NCBI GenBank assembly: GCA_016871535.1
Contig: VHCZ01000041.1
Location: forward strand, 1 to 34,433
Direction: 5' to 3'
DNA: 34,433 bases
Origin: Verrucomicrobiota bacterium
GTDB taxonomy: Bacteria; Verrucomicrobiota; Verrucomicrobiia; Limisphaerales; SIBE01
The notes under the pieces were generated by a model, which had not been told where the DNA came from, did not search any database, and saw only the letters and a list, made by a program, of their open reading frames with translations. Positions 9,001 to 16,148 of this stretch are shown here, one piece after another. Each line of letters begins with the position of its first letter. The stretch's first letter is position 1. The translations under genes were made by a program, and so were the position numbers.

Positions 9001-9526
9001 GGTCGTCGATGGCCATTTTGCGGCCCTCGTCCAATTGGAAGTAACTGCTCCCGCCGCTGATGAGCGCGTACGATCGCTCGAACCCGCGGTCCACCGGCCA
9101 GTGGGGACGATTCTCGCCGACGTGCCACTTGCCGGACATGAAGGTCTGGTAACCCCCGTGTCGCAGCGCTTCCGCGATCGTGACACAACGGTCGTTAAGA
9201 TAGCCCTGGTAAGCGGGACTTCCCCGATTCTGCACCATGTGGCCAATGCCGGCCTGATGCGGATAAAGCCCGGTCAACAGGGCCGCGCGCGTCGGACAAC
9301 ATCGTGCGGTGTTGTAGAATTGCGTGAACCGAAGCCCGCCGGCAGCGAGCCGGTCGAGATTGGGCGTGGCGATTTCTCCGCCGTAACAGCCGATGTCCGA
9401 GAACCCCATGTCATCCGCCATGATGAGGACGATGTTCGGTCGTGCAGCCGCTTCCGCCAAGCGCGGTGTGGAGACCAGGCAGGCACACAAAGCAACCAGG
9501 ACAAGCGCGGAGAAAGGGCGTGGCAT
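6014..9526 (-). CDS. Exported trimodular sulfatase / discoidin / alpha-alpha toroid protein
   Basis: A 1170-aa secreted protein. Residues 1-28 are a signal peptide. Residues about 29-510 are a type I (formylglycine) sulfatase: metal ligands D38-D39, signature C-C-P-T-R with the formylglycine Cys at 76, S-G-K-W-H-V-G at 131-137 (K133, H135), A-P-H-W (H219) and A-D-N-G-G (D323, N324). Residues about 530-668 look like an F5/8-type (discoidin, carbohydrate-binding) beta-sandwich with I-E-N-A-I-D-G-N-P-E-T-K-W. Residues about 690-1170 are helical and rich in aromatic motifs such as W-G-E-H-A-Y-W-D and P-R-H-G-G-F-Y, resembling (alpha/alpha)6-toroid glycosidases or lyases. It would remove sulfate from a polysaccharide and possibly cleave it. 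Single-domain sulfatases are about 450-550 aa, so the C-terminal half is extra. Maturation needs a formylglycine-generating enzyme not encoded here. Confidence 0.9.
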   Translation of the reverse strand: MPRPFSALVLVALCACLVSTPRLAEAAARPNIVLIMADDMGFSDIGCYGGEIATPNLDRLAAGGLRFTQFYNTARCCPTRAALLTGLYPHQAGIGHMVQNRGSPAYQGYLNDRCVTIAEALRHGGYQTFMSGKWHVGENRPHWPVDRGFERSYALISGGSSYFQLDEGRKMAIDDQPHTPPSENFYLTDAIADNAVRFIADSGSRANPFFLYVAFTAPHWPLHALPEDIEKYRGKYLIGWDELRKQRLERMIQLGLVDRRWPLTPRDKDVPPWEEVKDKDAWDLRMAVYAAQIDRMDQGIGRILAELQKTGRFENTLILFLADNGGCAEKIDRGAPGALPGTRESFLSYGPPWANASNTPFRLYKHWVHEGGISTPLIAHWPGVIKKSGLTHEPGHLIDLMATCLDVARIRYPKTFQAREIVPLEGKSLVPILRGRSRISRDAIYWEHEGNRAVREGKWKLVAQHKRDWELYDLEADRSELNNLAPALPAKVKSLAAKYERWAARAGVQPWDQIRTRSTADPMLPTKIDLASRAKIFASHATPGDEFKIENAIDGNPETKWVGEAHPLSFQPANIVIQFNEPQTVQRLVLLSTIFRDRLALKDFEVYAWVNTNWAGATPVAIVKGTTNVSTVVDFPPVKASRLRVRIRDTWREDHSYPRLHEIEVYASPPGTVAGVRKDSPIADEKGSERFVLRRALGEKYVAPGVKFDEAKGYLHYVRAFLDTMIAEGTDRYGKFHSPMFASLLDMETHRIPDDIPANIEGQRYSDRSLRGGNLMHDIMLLRACEWASELCGDSKYRNAATDYLKFFLSNCPQPTGLFPWGEHAYWDFFQEKPGHPTHEFLGGIPAAFWDSVWSLGPEAIRREADGLLNHVGDLESFHFDRHADLFKALPSPRPKNLGGMDFPRHGGFYISLWAFAYSKTSDPKYLEWCRRMIDHHWSARDRGTGILPSTTRGSQAGTATVESTLSLAVSLLESATLLPPGEVRERFVSAGKAYAESVLGLPHKLKEGKFLAGFPMKTDPGQKPDYSEPYRYGYGGGFTADNIGLILALHRLTGDARSLRLAEDCASHYATHEPPPPHEIVRAHVYASILGLFTDLYALQRKPQHLAQAERYARLAIERLFHKGLFRGATSVDHYEGDLMVGNLAYNLLWLHAVKQNPGVWVAPNYFNR

Positions 9527-9689
9527 GAGTTCATTTCAAGAGCGGCGGGAACAATTGACAATCACATTTTTGGGACTGTGGACTTTGGACTTTGGGAACA
9601 GTGTGCCGTCTGGATCGGATGCACAACCACGAAACACGCAAGCCCGAATTGCACCGGTACCCGCAGATCTGCACTCGGCCCATGAACAA

Positions 9690-9773
9690 GGTAGGGCGAG
9701 CCTGTCCCGGCGAGCCGGTCTGGACGTGCTCCACGCACGTAGATCGGCTCGCTGGGGACAGGCTCGCCCTACC
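9690..9773. repeat. GTAGGGCG palindromic element, family D copy 1
   Basis: An 84-bp hairpin whose arms start GGTAGGGCGAGCCTGTCCC and end with the complement GGGGACAGGCTCGCCCTACC. A CATGAAC box sits just outside the left arm at 9681-9687. It belongs to the same family as 17322-17409, 30188-30293 and 28395-28488. It occupies the middle of the 330-bp gap between the sulfatase start and the phosphoesterase stop; the rest of that gap holds nothing else I can name. Confidence 0.8.
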
Positions 9774-9856
9774 CAGAACGAAGAATGACCTTGGTTTTCA
9801 GAGCGCCGGTGGAGCCGTGTCATGCTCCTTGAACGGCTCTCCGTTGCTGAGCGCCT

Positions 9857-12526
9857 TCAGTCCCGATCCACACGTTTGCTCGTCGGCAAGATCGCCCACG
9901 CCGGATAGGGCGCATGGCCCTTCTGCGCGAACCAAAGGATTCGGTTCAGCAAATCTTCCGGGCACTTGTCGATTTGATCGAGCGGCAGACGCTGTGAAAG
10001 CTCGGCGTATCGGCGTTGCACCGGATCCTTGATCGCCTGACGCTCCGGATTCAATTGATCGAGCGGAATATTGTTCGGCACCGCCTTGAACGGAGTGAAA
10101 TCCGGGGTCATCGTAAAACAGTCGCTCATCGGCGTCGCCGCCGCGTCCATCTGATTCATCGGCGGCAAACCGAGAATGAGTTCCATCGTCCGCAGCATCC
10201 CTGGCTGATTGTATTGCGTGCTGACCACCGCGCCGCGTTTCGTGTACGGGCTGATGACGTAAGCGGTCGTGCGGTAGCCGCTGACATGATCCCAACCGCC
10301 CTGCGGATCGTCCTCAATGGCGAAGATGCACGTCTCCTTCCAGAACCGGCTGTGGCTGATCGCTTCCACGATCTGGCCAAAGGCCAGGTCGTTGTCCGCG
10401 ACGTGCGCGGCGGGCGTCGGCATTTTCGGTTTGGTTCCGGAAGTGTGATCGTTCGGCAGGCAGATGATGACGAGATTCGGGAAATTGCCGGTGCGCTCGT
10501 ATTCCTTGAACTCCTTGATGAATTGCGCCGCGCGAAACACATCCGGAACGTCCATCGACCAGCCCACCGTTTCCATGTTCAAATGCGGCCGCAGCGATTC
10601 GATGGCGGGTCGGCTGCGCATGACCGTCAGGCCCGTCTGTTTCGTAAAGTCGTTGTAAAAATCGATGAAACCGGGCGCCGGCTTGCGTTGCGGGTCTTTC
10701 CAGCCGGTGACGGCAATGGCGAACTCGCCGTAATCCCGGATCGTTTTACCGTGCTCGAGCGCGTTGTCCCAGATGAAGCCGCCGGGCGAATACGCCAGCG
10801 CGTCCACGTCATCATCCTCCATCCCGTCCGGGTAACTGCGGGGGAAACCCGCGAAGGATTTCTCCATGTAATCGGTCGTGATGCCGGTGGTCGCCCATTG
10901 ATGGCCGTCCGCGCTCAGAATTCCCGAGCAATACGTGTTGTCCAGGAGCACGAATTCGCGAACCATCTTGTGCTGGTTCGGCGTGATCTGCTCGCCAAAG
11001 ATGCAAAGACTCGGATCGCCGTTGCCTGCTTTCACGTCGCCCAGCACCTGATCGTACGTCCGGTTTTCTTTGATGATATAGACCACGTGCTTGAAAACCG
11101 ACGGCTCCCCTGCCCTTTCGGGAACCGGACGCGGCGGTTGATTGGGCCGAGGCGGCAACTGTGCGGCTTCAATCATTTCACGCCGGCAGTTGGCCAGGAC
11201 GGTTCGGGTATGTTGAACGAGCTGATTGCGGTTGGGCACCGGCACAAGAGACACGGTTCCCAGGTATTGGTGGGAGTTGAACTTCACCGGCTCGTTCGGG
11301 AGCGTGCGGCGGCCGGAACCAATGCCTTTGATATTGGCAACGTGAAGCATCTTGCGTGGGCCGTCCCAGACGATCGCGCCGGGAAACCAGCCGACCGGAA
11401 TCAAGCCGAGCAATTTCGATCGGCCAGGCCGAAATGAAACCACCGCCACGGCGTTCTGCGTGCCGTTACAGACGTAGAGCGTTCTGCCCGATGCATCGAA
11501 GGCCAGCGCGTTCGGGCTGGCCCCAAAATAATCCTTCGGCTGCCAGCGCAGCGAAATAGTTTCAACGACCTTGTCGCTGCGCGTGTCGATGACGCTGACG
11601 GTGTCGCTGGCGGCGTTGGCAACGACCAAATGCCTGCGGTTTGGCGTCAGCGCCAGTGCGGAGGAATGCAGACCCAGGAGAATCTCCTTAACCACTCGGC
11701 CCGATTCCAAATCGATTAACGAGACTGATCCTTCGTTCGCGATGTGCCGTCTGGGATCGACACGGACCAGCGTGCCGCGCCCGGCCGGGCCGGTGACGCT
11801 CTCGGCGTCCGGACGGCGGCCTCCCCAATTGCTGACGTAAGCTTTGCGGCCCACGAGCGTGACGTCGTAGGGCGCCACGCCCACGTCGAAGAATCGGACC
11901 GGCTTTCGGCTTTCCAGATCCAGTTCCAGAAGGCGATTGGACAAATTGAGAACCACGTACAGGCGCTTCGCATCGGGGGACAGCGCCAGGCCCGAGGGAA
12001 TTTCGTTCGTCCGGCGGGGAAGGCCGGTTCCAGGCAGCAGAATCGAGAAAAGTCCGCTCACTTTGCCGTCCTTTGCGACCGCGAACACTTTGACGCTGCC
12101 GTTGACATTGGAGAGATAAACGCGCGTTCCGTCCGGCGAGAAGATCAGTCCCGTGTAACTCACCTGGCCTTCTTTGTCCGGCTGCAGGATGTGCGTGGAA
12201 ACAACGCCGGGCCTCGGCTCGCCCGCTTGCTCGGAAGGCAACGGAACGCGTTGGCGAATGGCGCCGGTCGCCGGATCCAGCACGACAATCTCGTGCGTTT
12301 TGCCGGAGGTCACCAGCAGGCGCCCATCCGGACTCAGAGCGAGCGCTTGAGGGCGCATCTCCGGGAGTTCGATTTGTTTTCCGGCCGGCGTCAGGATTTG
12401 ACTGACGGGCAGCACGACGCGATTCGAGCTGGAATAGCCGACGGTTTCGTACGGAGGGGAGGATTGGGCGTGGAGGCTGATCGGTCGCAGCAAAACCAGC
12501 ACGAATAAGCAAATCAATCTTCTCAT
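9857..12526 (-). CDS. YncE-type beta-propeller / phosphoesterase (alkaline-phosphatase-like) protein
   Basis: An exported two-domain protein of about 889 aa. The start at 12526 is preferred over the in-frame ATG at 12568 because it places a signal peptide (M-R-R-L-I-C-L-F-V-L-V-L-L) at the very N-terminus. Residues about 35-460 form a YVTN/YncE-type propeller with repeated A-L-A-L-(S/T)-P-x-(G/R)-R-x-L-x-V blades. From about residue 477 a phosphoesterase domain begins with V-V-Y-I-I-K-E-N-R-T-Y-D, the family's E-N-R-x-(F/Y)-D metal-site motif. It continues with D-G-H-Q-W, D-D-P-Q-G-G-W-D-H-V and a C-terminal T-K-R-G-A-V-V-S segment. The architecture matches proteins usually named bifunctional YncE family / alkaline phosphatase family. 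It probably hydrolyses phosphate esters in the periplasm; the substrate is unknown. It is transcribed divergently from the PQQ-propeller gene. Confidence 0.88.
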   Translation of the reverse strand: MRRLICLFVLVLLRPISLHAQSSPPYETVGYSSSNRVVLPVSQILTPAGKQIELPEMRPQALALSPDGRLLVTSGKTHEIVVLDPATGAIRQRVPLPSEQAGEPRPGVVSTHILQPDKEGQVSYTGLIFSPDGTRVYLSNVNGSVKVFAVAKDGKVSGLFSILLPGTGLPRRTNEIPSGLALSPDAKRLYVVLNLSNRLLELDLESRKPVRFFDVGVAPYDVTLVGRKAYVSNWGGRRPDAESVTGPAGRGTLVRVDPRRHIANEGSVSLIDLESGRVVKEILLGLHSSALALTPNRRHLVVANAASDTVSVIDTRSDKVVETISLRWQPKDYFGASPNALAFDASGRTLYVCNGTQNAVAVVSFRPGRSKLLGLIPVGWFPGAIVWDGPRKMLHVANIKGIGSGRRTLPNEPVKFNSHQYLGTVSLVPVPNRNQLVQHTRTVLANCRREMIEAAQLPPRPNQPPRPVPERAGEPSVFKHVVYIIKENRTYDQVLGDVKAGNGDPSLCIFGEQITPNQHKMVREFVLLDNTYCSGILSADGHQWATTGITTDYMEKSFAGFPRSYPDGMEDDDVDALAYSPGGFIWDNALEHGKTIRDYGEFAIAVTGWKDPQRKPAPGFIDFYNDFTKQTGLTVMRSRPAIESLRPHLNMETVGWSMDVPDVFRAAQFIKEFKEYERTGNFPNLVIICLPNDHTSGTKPKMPTPAAHVADNDLAFGQIVEAISHSRFWKETCIFAIEDDPQGGWDHVSGYRTTAYVISPYTKRGAVVSTQYNQPGMLRTMELILGLPPMNQMDAAATPMSDCFTMTPDFTPFKAVPNNIPLDQLNPERQAIKDPVQRRYAELSQRLPLDQIDKCPEDLLNRILWFAQKGHAPYPAWAILPTSKRVDRD

Positions 12527-12640
12527 AGGCAGCGCGCGCGATTGAATCAGAGTTGACGCGTCAGGCAAAGGGAGATTACTTCGCTGCCAGCCGACTTCGC
12601 AGCGGATTTAGGAATCTGAATCCAGTTGCTCACGCTCGCC
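12527..12640. promoter_or_regulatory. Divergent intergenic region, presumed bidirectional promoter
   Basis: This 114-bp gap separates two divergently transcribed secreted-protein genes, so promoters for both must lie in or near it. I do not see clear -35/-10 boxes or an operator palindrome. The call rests on gene arrangement only. Confidence 0.4.
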
Positions 12641-14050
12641 ATGAAACTCAAGTTTTGCCTCGTCGTTCTCACCCTACTCCAAGCTCACGGGGTTTCCGCA
12701 GCGGTCGCCTGGCCGCAATTCCGCGGGCCAAATTGCTCAGGCGTTTCTGAATCCGACAAACCGCCCGTCGTCTTTGGGCCGGCCACGAATCTGCTTTGGA
12801 AAACCGCAGTGCCGCCAGGCTGGTCTTCGCCCTGCGTTTGGAACGACCGGATTTTTCTCACTGCTTTCGAGAACGGCAAACTCATGACGGTCGGCCTTCG
12901 CCGAAGCGACGGGAAGAAGCTCTGGGAACAGGCGGCCCCGGCGGAGAAGATCGAAGAGATCAATCCCGTCAGCAGTCCCGCTTCGGCCACCCCCGCGACC
13001 GATGGCCGGCGCGTCTATGTTTATTTTGGCTCCTACGGTCTGCTCGCTTATGACTTCGCGGGACGCGAACAGTGGCGGAAGCCGCTGCCGCTCGTCACGC
13101 TTTCGAATGGGAGTGGCACCTCGCCCGCGTTGATCCAGGGACGATTGGTCATCAATCGCGATCAAGAGCATGGAAAATCCTCTCTGCTCGCCGTGAATCC
13201 GCGCAATGGCCGGACCGTTTGGGAAACGCCACGCCCCGACTTCGCCAGCAGTTATGCGACGCCCATCTTGTGGAAACATGGCCAGGACGAAGAGATCGTG
13301 GTCGCGGGCAGCGTTCGGGTCGTGGGCTATGGCATCAAGGACGGCCAGGAACGGTGGTGGACCGGCGGCCTGGAAGCCGTGAGCGTGTGCCCAACGCCGA
13401 TCATTGGCGATGGCCAGCTTTTCGCGGCATCCCGCAGTTTCGGCGGCAACAACATGCCGCCGTTCCCGCAAATGCTCGCGGACATGGATCCCAACGGCGA
13501 CCGCAAGATCGCGCGCGCGGAAGGGAAGGGCTTGCTCGGCAACAAGGCCATCTTCGACGCAACAGACACCGACCACGACGACATCGTGACCGAGCAGGAG
13601 TGGAATGCCGCCCTGGCGTTCATCGCCAAAGGCGATCATGGGATTTTCGCCGTGCGTGCCCCGGGGAGCGGTGACTTGACGGACTCTCATGTCGTTTGGA
13701 AACAGAAGCGGGGCATCGCGACAGTTCCTTCCCCATTGTTCTTCCGTGGGCGGATTTACGCGGTCCAGGACGGTGGCCGCGTGACGTGTTTCGAGGCCAA
13801 GACCGGGAGAATCCTCTTCGAACAAGAACGCCTCGGCGCCGACGGTGAATACTACGCTTCCCCCATCTGCGCGGATGGAAAAATCTATTTCGCCTCCACG
13901 CGCGGCACCGTGAGCGTCATGAAAGCCAGCGACACGTTACAGGTGCTTGCCCGAAACGATCTGGGCGAACGCCTCATGGCCACGCCTGCCATCGCCGACC
14001 ACAAACTCTACGTGCGGACCGCGAACCATCTCTGGGCCTTCGGGAAGTGA
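12641..14050 (+). CDS. Secreted PQQ-like beta-propeller protein with embedded EF-hands
   Basis: An outer-membrane-assembly/PQQ-dehydrogenase-like propeller of about 469 aa. I chose the ATG at 12641, which gives a clean signal peptide (M-K-L-K-F-C-L-V-V-L-T-L-L) followed by W-P-Q-F-R-G-P-N, the standard opening of this verrucomicrobial/planctomycetal family. Blades carry the usual A-x-(D/N)-x-x-(T/N)-G-x-x-x-W/F pattern (N-P-R-N-G-R-T-V-W-E; E-A-K-T-G-R-I-L-F-E). Between two blades, at about 13481-13620, two EF-hand-like loops are inserted (D-P-N-G-D-R-K-I and D-T-D-H-D-D-I-V-T-E-Q-E), suggesting calcium binding. There is no quinone-dehydrogenase catalytic motif, so enzymatic activity is not claimed. 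A truncated relative of the same family lies at 17530-18645. Confidence 0.85.
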   Translation: MKLKFCLVVLTLLQAHGVSAAVAWPQFRGPNCSGVSESDKPPVVFGPATNLLWKTAVPPGWSSPCVWNDRIFLTAFENGKLMTVGLRRSDGKKLWEQAAPAEKIEEINPVSSPASATPATDGRRVYVYFGSYGLLAYDFAGREQWRKPLPLVTLSNGSGTSPALIQGRLVINRDQEHGKSSLLAVNPRNGRTVWETPRPDFASSYATPILWKHGQDEEIVVAGSVRVVGYGIKDGQERWWTGGLEAVSVCPTPIIGDGQLFAASRSFGGNNMPPFPQMLADMDPNGDRKIARAEGKGLLGNKAIFDATDTDHDDIVTEQEWNAALAFIAKGDHGIFAVRAPGSGDLTDSHVVWKQKRGIATVPSPLFFRGRIYAVQDGGRVTCFEAKTGRILFEQERLGADGEYYASPICADGKIYFASTRGTVSVMKASDTLQVLARNDLGERLMATPAIADHKLYVRTANHLWAFGK

Positions 14051-14233
14051 CCGCACTCAGCAATTCTCATTTGACTTGGCACACTCGCTTTTGCTGGCAG
14101 TTCCAATCGACACCGGGCAATATTGGTCTTCTGCTGTGGCAAGCATTGATCCAGAACCTAACGAGGAAATGAATTCCTGCCGCTGAGGAGTTCAAAGCAC
14201 TCATGAAACAATTGAGTCTGTTCCAGCTTCTGA

Positions 14234-14510
14234 CTAGTGATGTGTCTCACAAATGGCTGGAGTTATGTTGCGCCCAAAACGGCCTGGGGCAAGGCGCGAC
14301 GAGGGAGCATAGCCCCAGTGCTCTGCGACCGAGGAGCAACGCAGCCCCAGACCGTTTTCGGCGCAACCCTTCGGGCCGCAGGTCTTTTGGCCTCCCGCTT
14401 CGTTGCTCGCGCCTTACAGACCCACCAGGGGTATGCGCGTCGCTCGCGCCTCGCGGGAGGCCAAAATCCCTTGCGGCATAACTCCAGCCATTTGTGAGAC
14501 ACATCACTAG
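14234..14510. mobile_element. 277-bp non-autonomous element with perfect 34-bp terminal inverted repeats
   Basis: The left end (14234-14267, starting CTAGTGATGTGTCTCAC) and the right end (14477-14510) are exact reverse complements over 34 bp. The interior has no credible ORF; it contains short GC-rich palindromic pieces and reads CCGTTTTCGGCGCAACCC and TTTGGCCTCCCGC. The length, perfect ends and lack of a transposase suggest a MITE or a deleted insertion sequence. No clear target-site duplication is visible. The right end overlaps a possible GTG start (14494) of the following ATPase gene. The preceding 180 bases (14051-14233) hold nothing I can name. Confidence 0.8.
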
Positions 14511-14520
14511 CGGTTTGGAA

Positions 14521-15969
14521 GTGCTCATCCGCAACGCCAATCCCTGGTGGCGCGGGGAAGCAATCTCGGACGTGCCTCCATTTCGCCGTTGGGCGTTTGA
14601 CCCCGTTTTGGAGAGCCTGCTCAAAGGCATGACACCGGCTACGGTGCTGCGAGGTCCCCGCCAAATCGGGAAGACGACGCTGCTGGTCCAAGTTATTCAA
14701 AAGCTCCTGGCGGATGGCACTGCGTCCAGCCGAATTCTTCGGCTGCAATTTGACGACCTGCCGGAATTGAAGAAGCTAGCGATGCCACTCGTTGAATTAG
14801 TGGATTGGTACGCGAAGAATGTCCTCCACAAAACCCTCAACCAAGCCGCCAACGAAGGCGGCCCGCCTCTATTATTCTTGGACGAAGTCCAGAATTTGGC
14901 GGATTGGGCGCCGCAACTCAAACACCTGGTGGATATTGGCCGCGTGCGCGCTCTGGTGACCGGCAGTTCCGCACTGAGAATCGAAGCAGGGCGAGATAGT
15001 CTTGCCGGAAGGATCACGACTTTCGAGATGGGGCCGCTGCTTCTGCGCGAAATTGCAGAATTGCGGGGCTTTGGCCATGCGCCAGCCTATTTGCCCCACA
15101 ACGGTCTGGGACCGCTCAAGGAAAAGAGCTTTTGGGAAGGCCTTCGAGAATTTGGAGAAACCCATGCGCGTCTGCGCCGGGACGCATTCAAAGCATTCTC
15201 AGAGCGCGGCGCCTATCCAGTCGCTCAAGTTCGCACGGATATGACCTGGGAAAAAGTCGCGGACTTCCTGAACGAGACGGTCATACGCCGCGCCATCCAG
15301 CACGACCTACGCATGGGGCCGAAAGGCCAAAAGCGAGACGAACACCTCCTGGAGGAAGTCTTCCGACTGGCTTGCCGCTACGTGGGACAGTCTCCGTCGC
15401 AGACCTTGTATTTGGAGGAGATCAAGCGCGCGATGAACGCCAACATCGGTTGGCAAAGAATCTTCAACTATCTGAAGTTCCTCGATGGCACATTGCTGGT
15501 CCGATTGGTCGAGCCGCTCGAACTGCGGTTGAAGCGACGTCGGGGCGCGTCCAAGATCTGTCTTTGCGACCACACACTTCGGGCGGCCTGGCTTCAAGAA
15601 AAGATTCCCTTGTCGCCCGAGGACTTGAACGCAGCCCCGCATCTGGCAGACCTGGCAGGCCGGGTTGCCGAAAGCGCCGCGGGTTACTTGCTCCGTTCCA
15701 TCATTGGCTTGGATGTGGCCCATTTCCCAGAACGAGGCGCTGAGCCCGAAGTGGACTTCGTGCTAACTGTTGGCGAGCAGCGAATCCCAATCGAAGTCAA
15801 GTATCGCCGACGAATCGATTTCCAGGACACTCACGGACTACGCTCCTTCATCGAAAAAGCACATTACCATGCCCCTTTCGGAATTCTGGTCGCTCAAGGG
15901 GAAGAGGAATCCGTTCGTGACCCTCGAATTGTATCTCTTCCGCTATCCAGTCTGTTACTCATGCGGTGA
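14521..15969 (+). CDS. AAA-family ATPase with C-terminal DUF4143 (PD-(D/E)XK-like) domain
   Basis: A member of the AAA_14/DUF4143 ATP-binding protein group, common in bacteria and archaea with no settled function. The protein (about 482 aa) opens with the family-typical N-P-W-W, then Walker A G-P-R-Q-I-G-K-T-T (Lys about residue 51), Walker B L-L-F-L-D-E-V-Q, and V-T-G-S-S-A as sensor. The C-terminal DUF4143 part contains E-P-E-V-D-F-V-L followed by I-P-I-E-V-K-Y, the D-...-E-x-K arrangement of a PD-(D/E)XK nuclease-like fold. I prefer GTG 14521, which gives a short leader before N-P-W-W. A GTG at 14494 would start inside the terminal repeat of the adjacent mobile element. The gene stands alone. 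Such genes are often horizontally spread, which its setting among repeats supports. Confidence 0.85.
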   Translation: MLIRNANPWWRGEAISDVPPFRRWAFDPVLESLLKGMTPATVLRGPRQIGKTTLLVQVIQKLLADGTASSRILRLQFDDLPELKKLAMPLVELVDWYAKNVLHKTLNQAANEGGPPLLFLDEVQNLADWAPQLKHLVDIGRVRALVTGSSALRIEAGRDSLAGRITTFEMGPLLLREIAELRGFGHAPAYLPHNGLGPLKEKSFWEGLREFGETHARLRRDAFKAFSERGAYPVAQVRTDMTWEKVADFLNETVIRRAIQHDLRMGPKGQKRDEHLLEEVFRLACRYVGQSPSQTLYLEEIKRAMNANIGWQRIFNYLKFLDGTLLVRLVEPLELRLKRRRGASKICLCDHTLRAAWLQEKIPLSPEDLNAAPHLADLAGRVAESAAGYLLRSIIGLDVAHFPERGAEPEVDFVLTVGEQRIPIEVKYRRRIDFQDTHGLRSFIEKAHYHAPFGILVAQGEEESVRDPRIVSLPLSSLLLMR

Positions 15970-15990
15970 CAGGGAATCGATCGGAGTAAC

Positions 15991-16092
15991 CCCTCAGTTA
16001 ACGACGGTGGGGCAACGCTCCTGCGGAGCCTTTCTTCGATGGCATTGGCTCGGCGGGAGTCCTCGCCCCACCGTAACTACCATAACTGAGGG
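15991..16092. repeat. Palindromic element, family E copy 1
   Basis: A 102-bp palindrome: CCCTCAGTTAACGACGGTGG at the left, and at the right GCCCCACCGT...AACTGAGGG, its complement with a short interruption. The interior has CGCTCCTGCGGAGCC. Related sequences occur at 17241-17295, 22143-22218, 29141-29217 and 31264-31333. It separates the ATPase stop from the selenoprotein candidate and could act as a bidirectional terminator. Confidence 0.75.
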
Positions 16093-16148
16093 AAGAGATT
16101 GCCCGCGTCTCTGTAACTCATGCGCCCTGGCGAGCGTCTAAGCCTGCA

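Noticed and set aside
10016-11437. A 473-codon plus-strand frame opposite the phosphoesterase gene
   Set aside because: Arg/His-rich antisense translation with no family features; the minus strand carries a complete two-domain protein.
14494-14520. GTG at 14494 as the start of the DUF4143 ATPase
   Set aside because: It falls inside the terminal inverted repeat of the neighbouring element; GTG 14521 gives the family-like short leader before N-P-W-W. It cannot be fully excluded.
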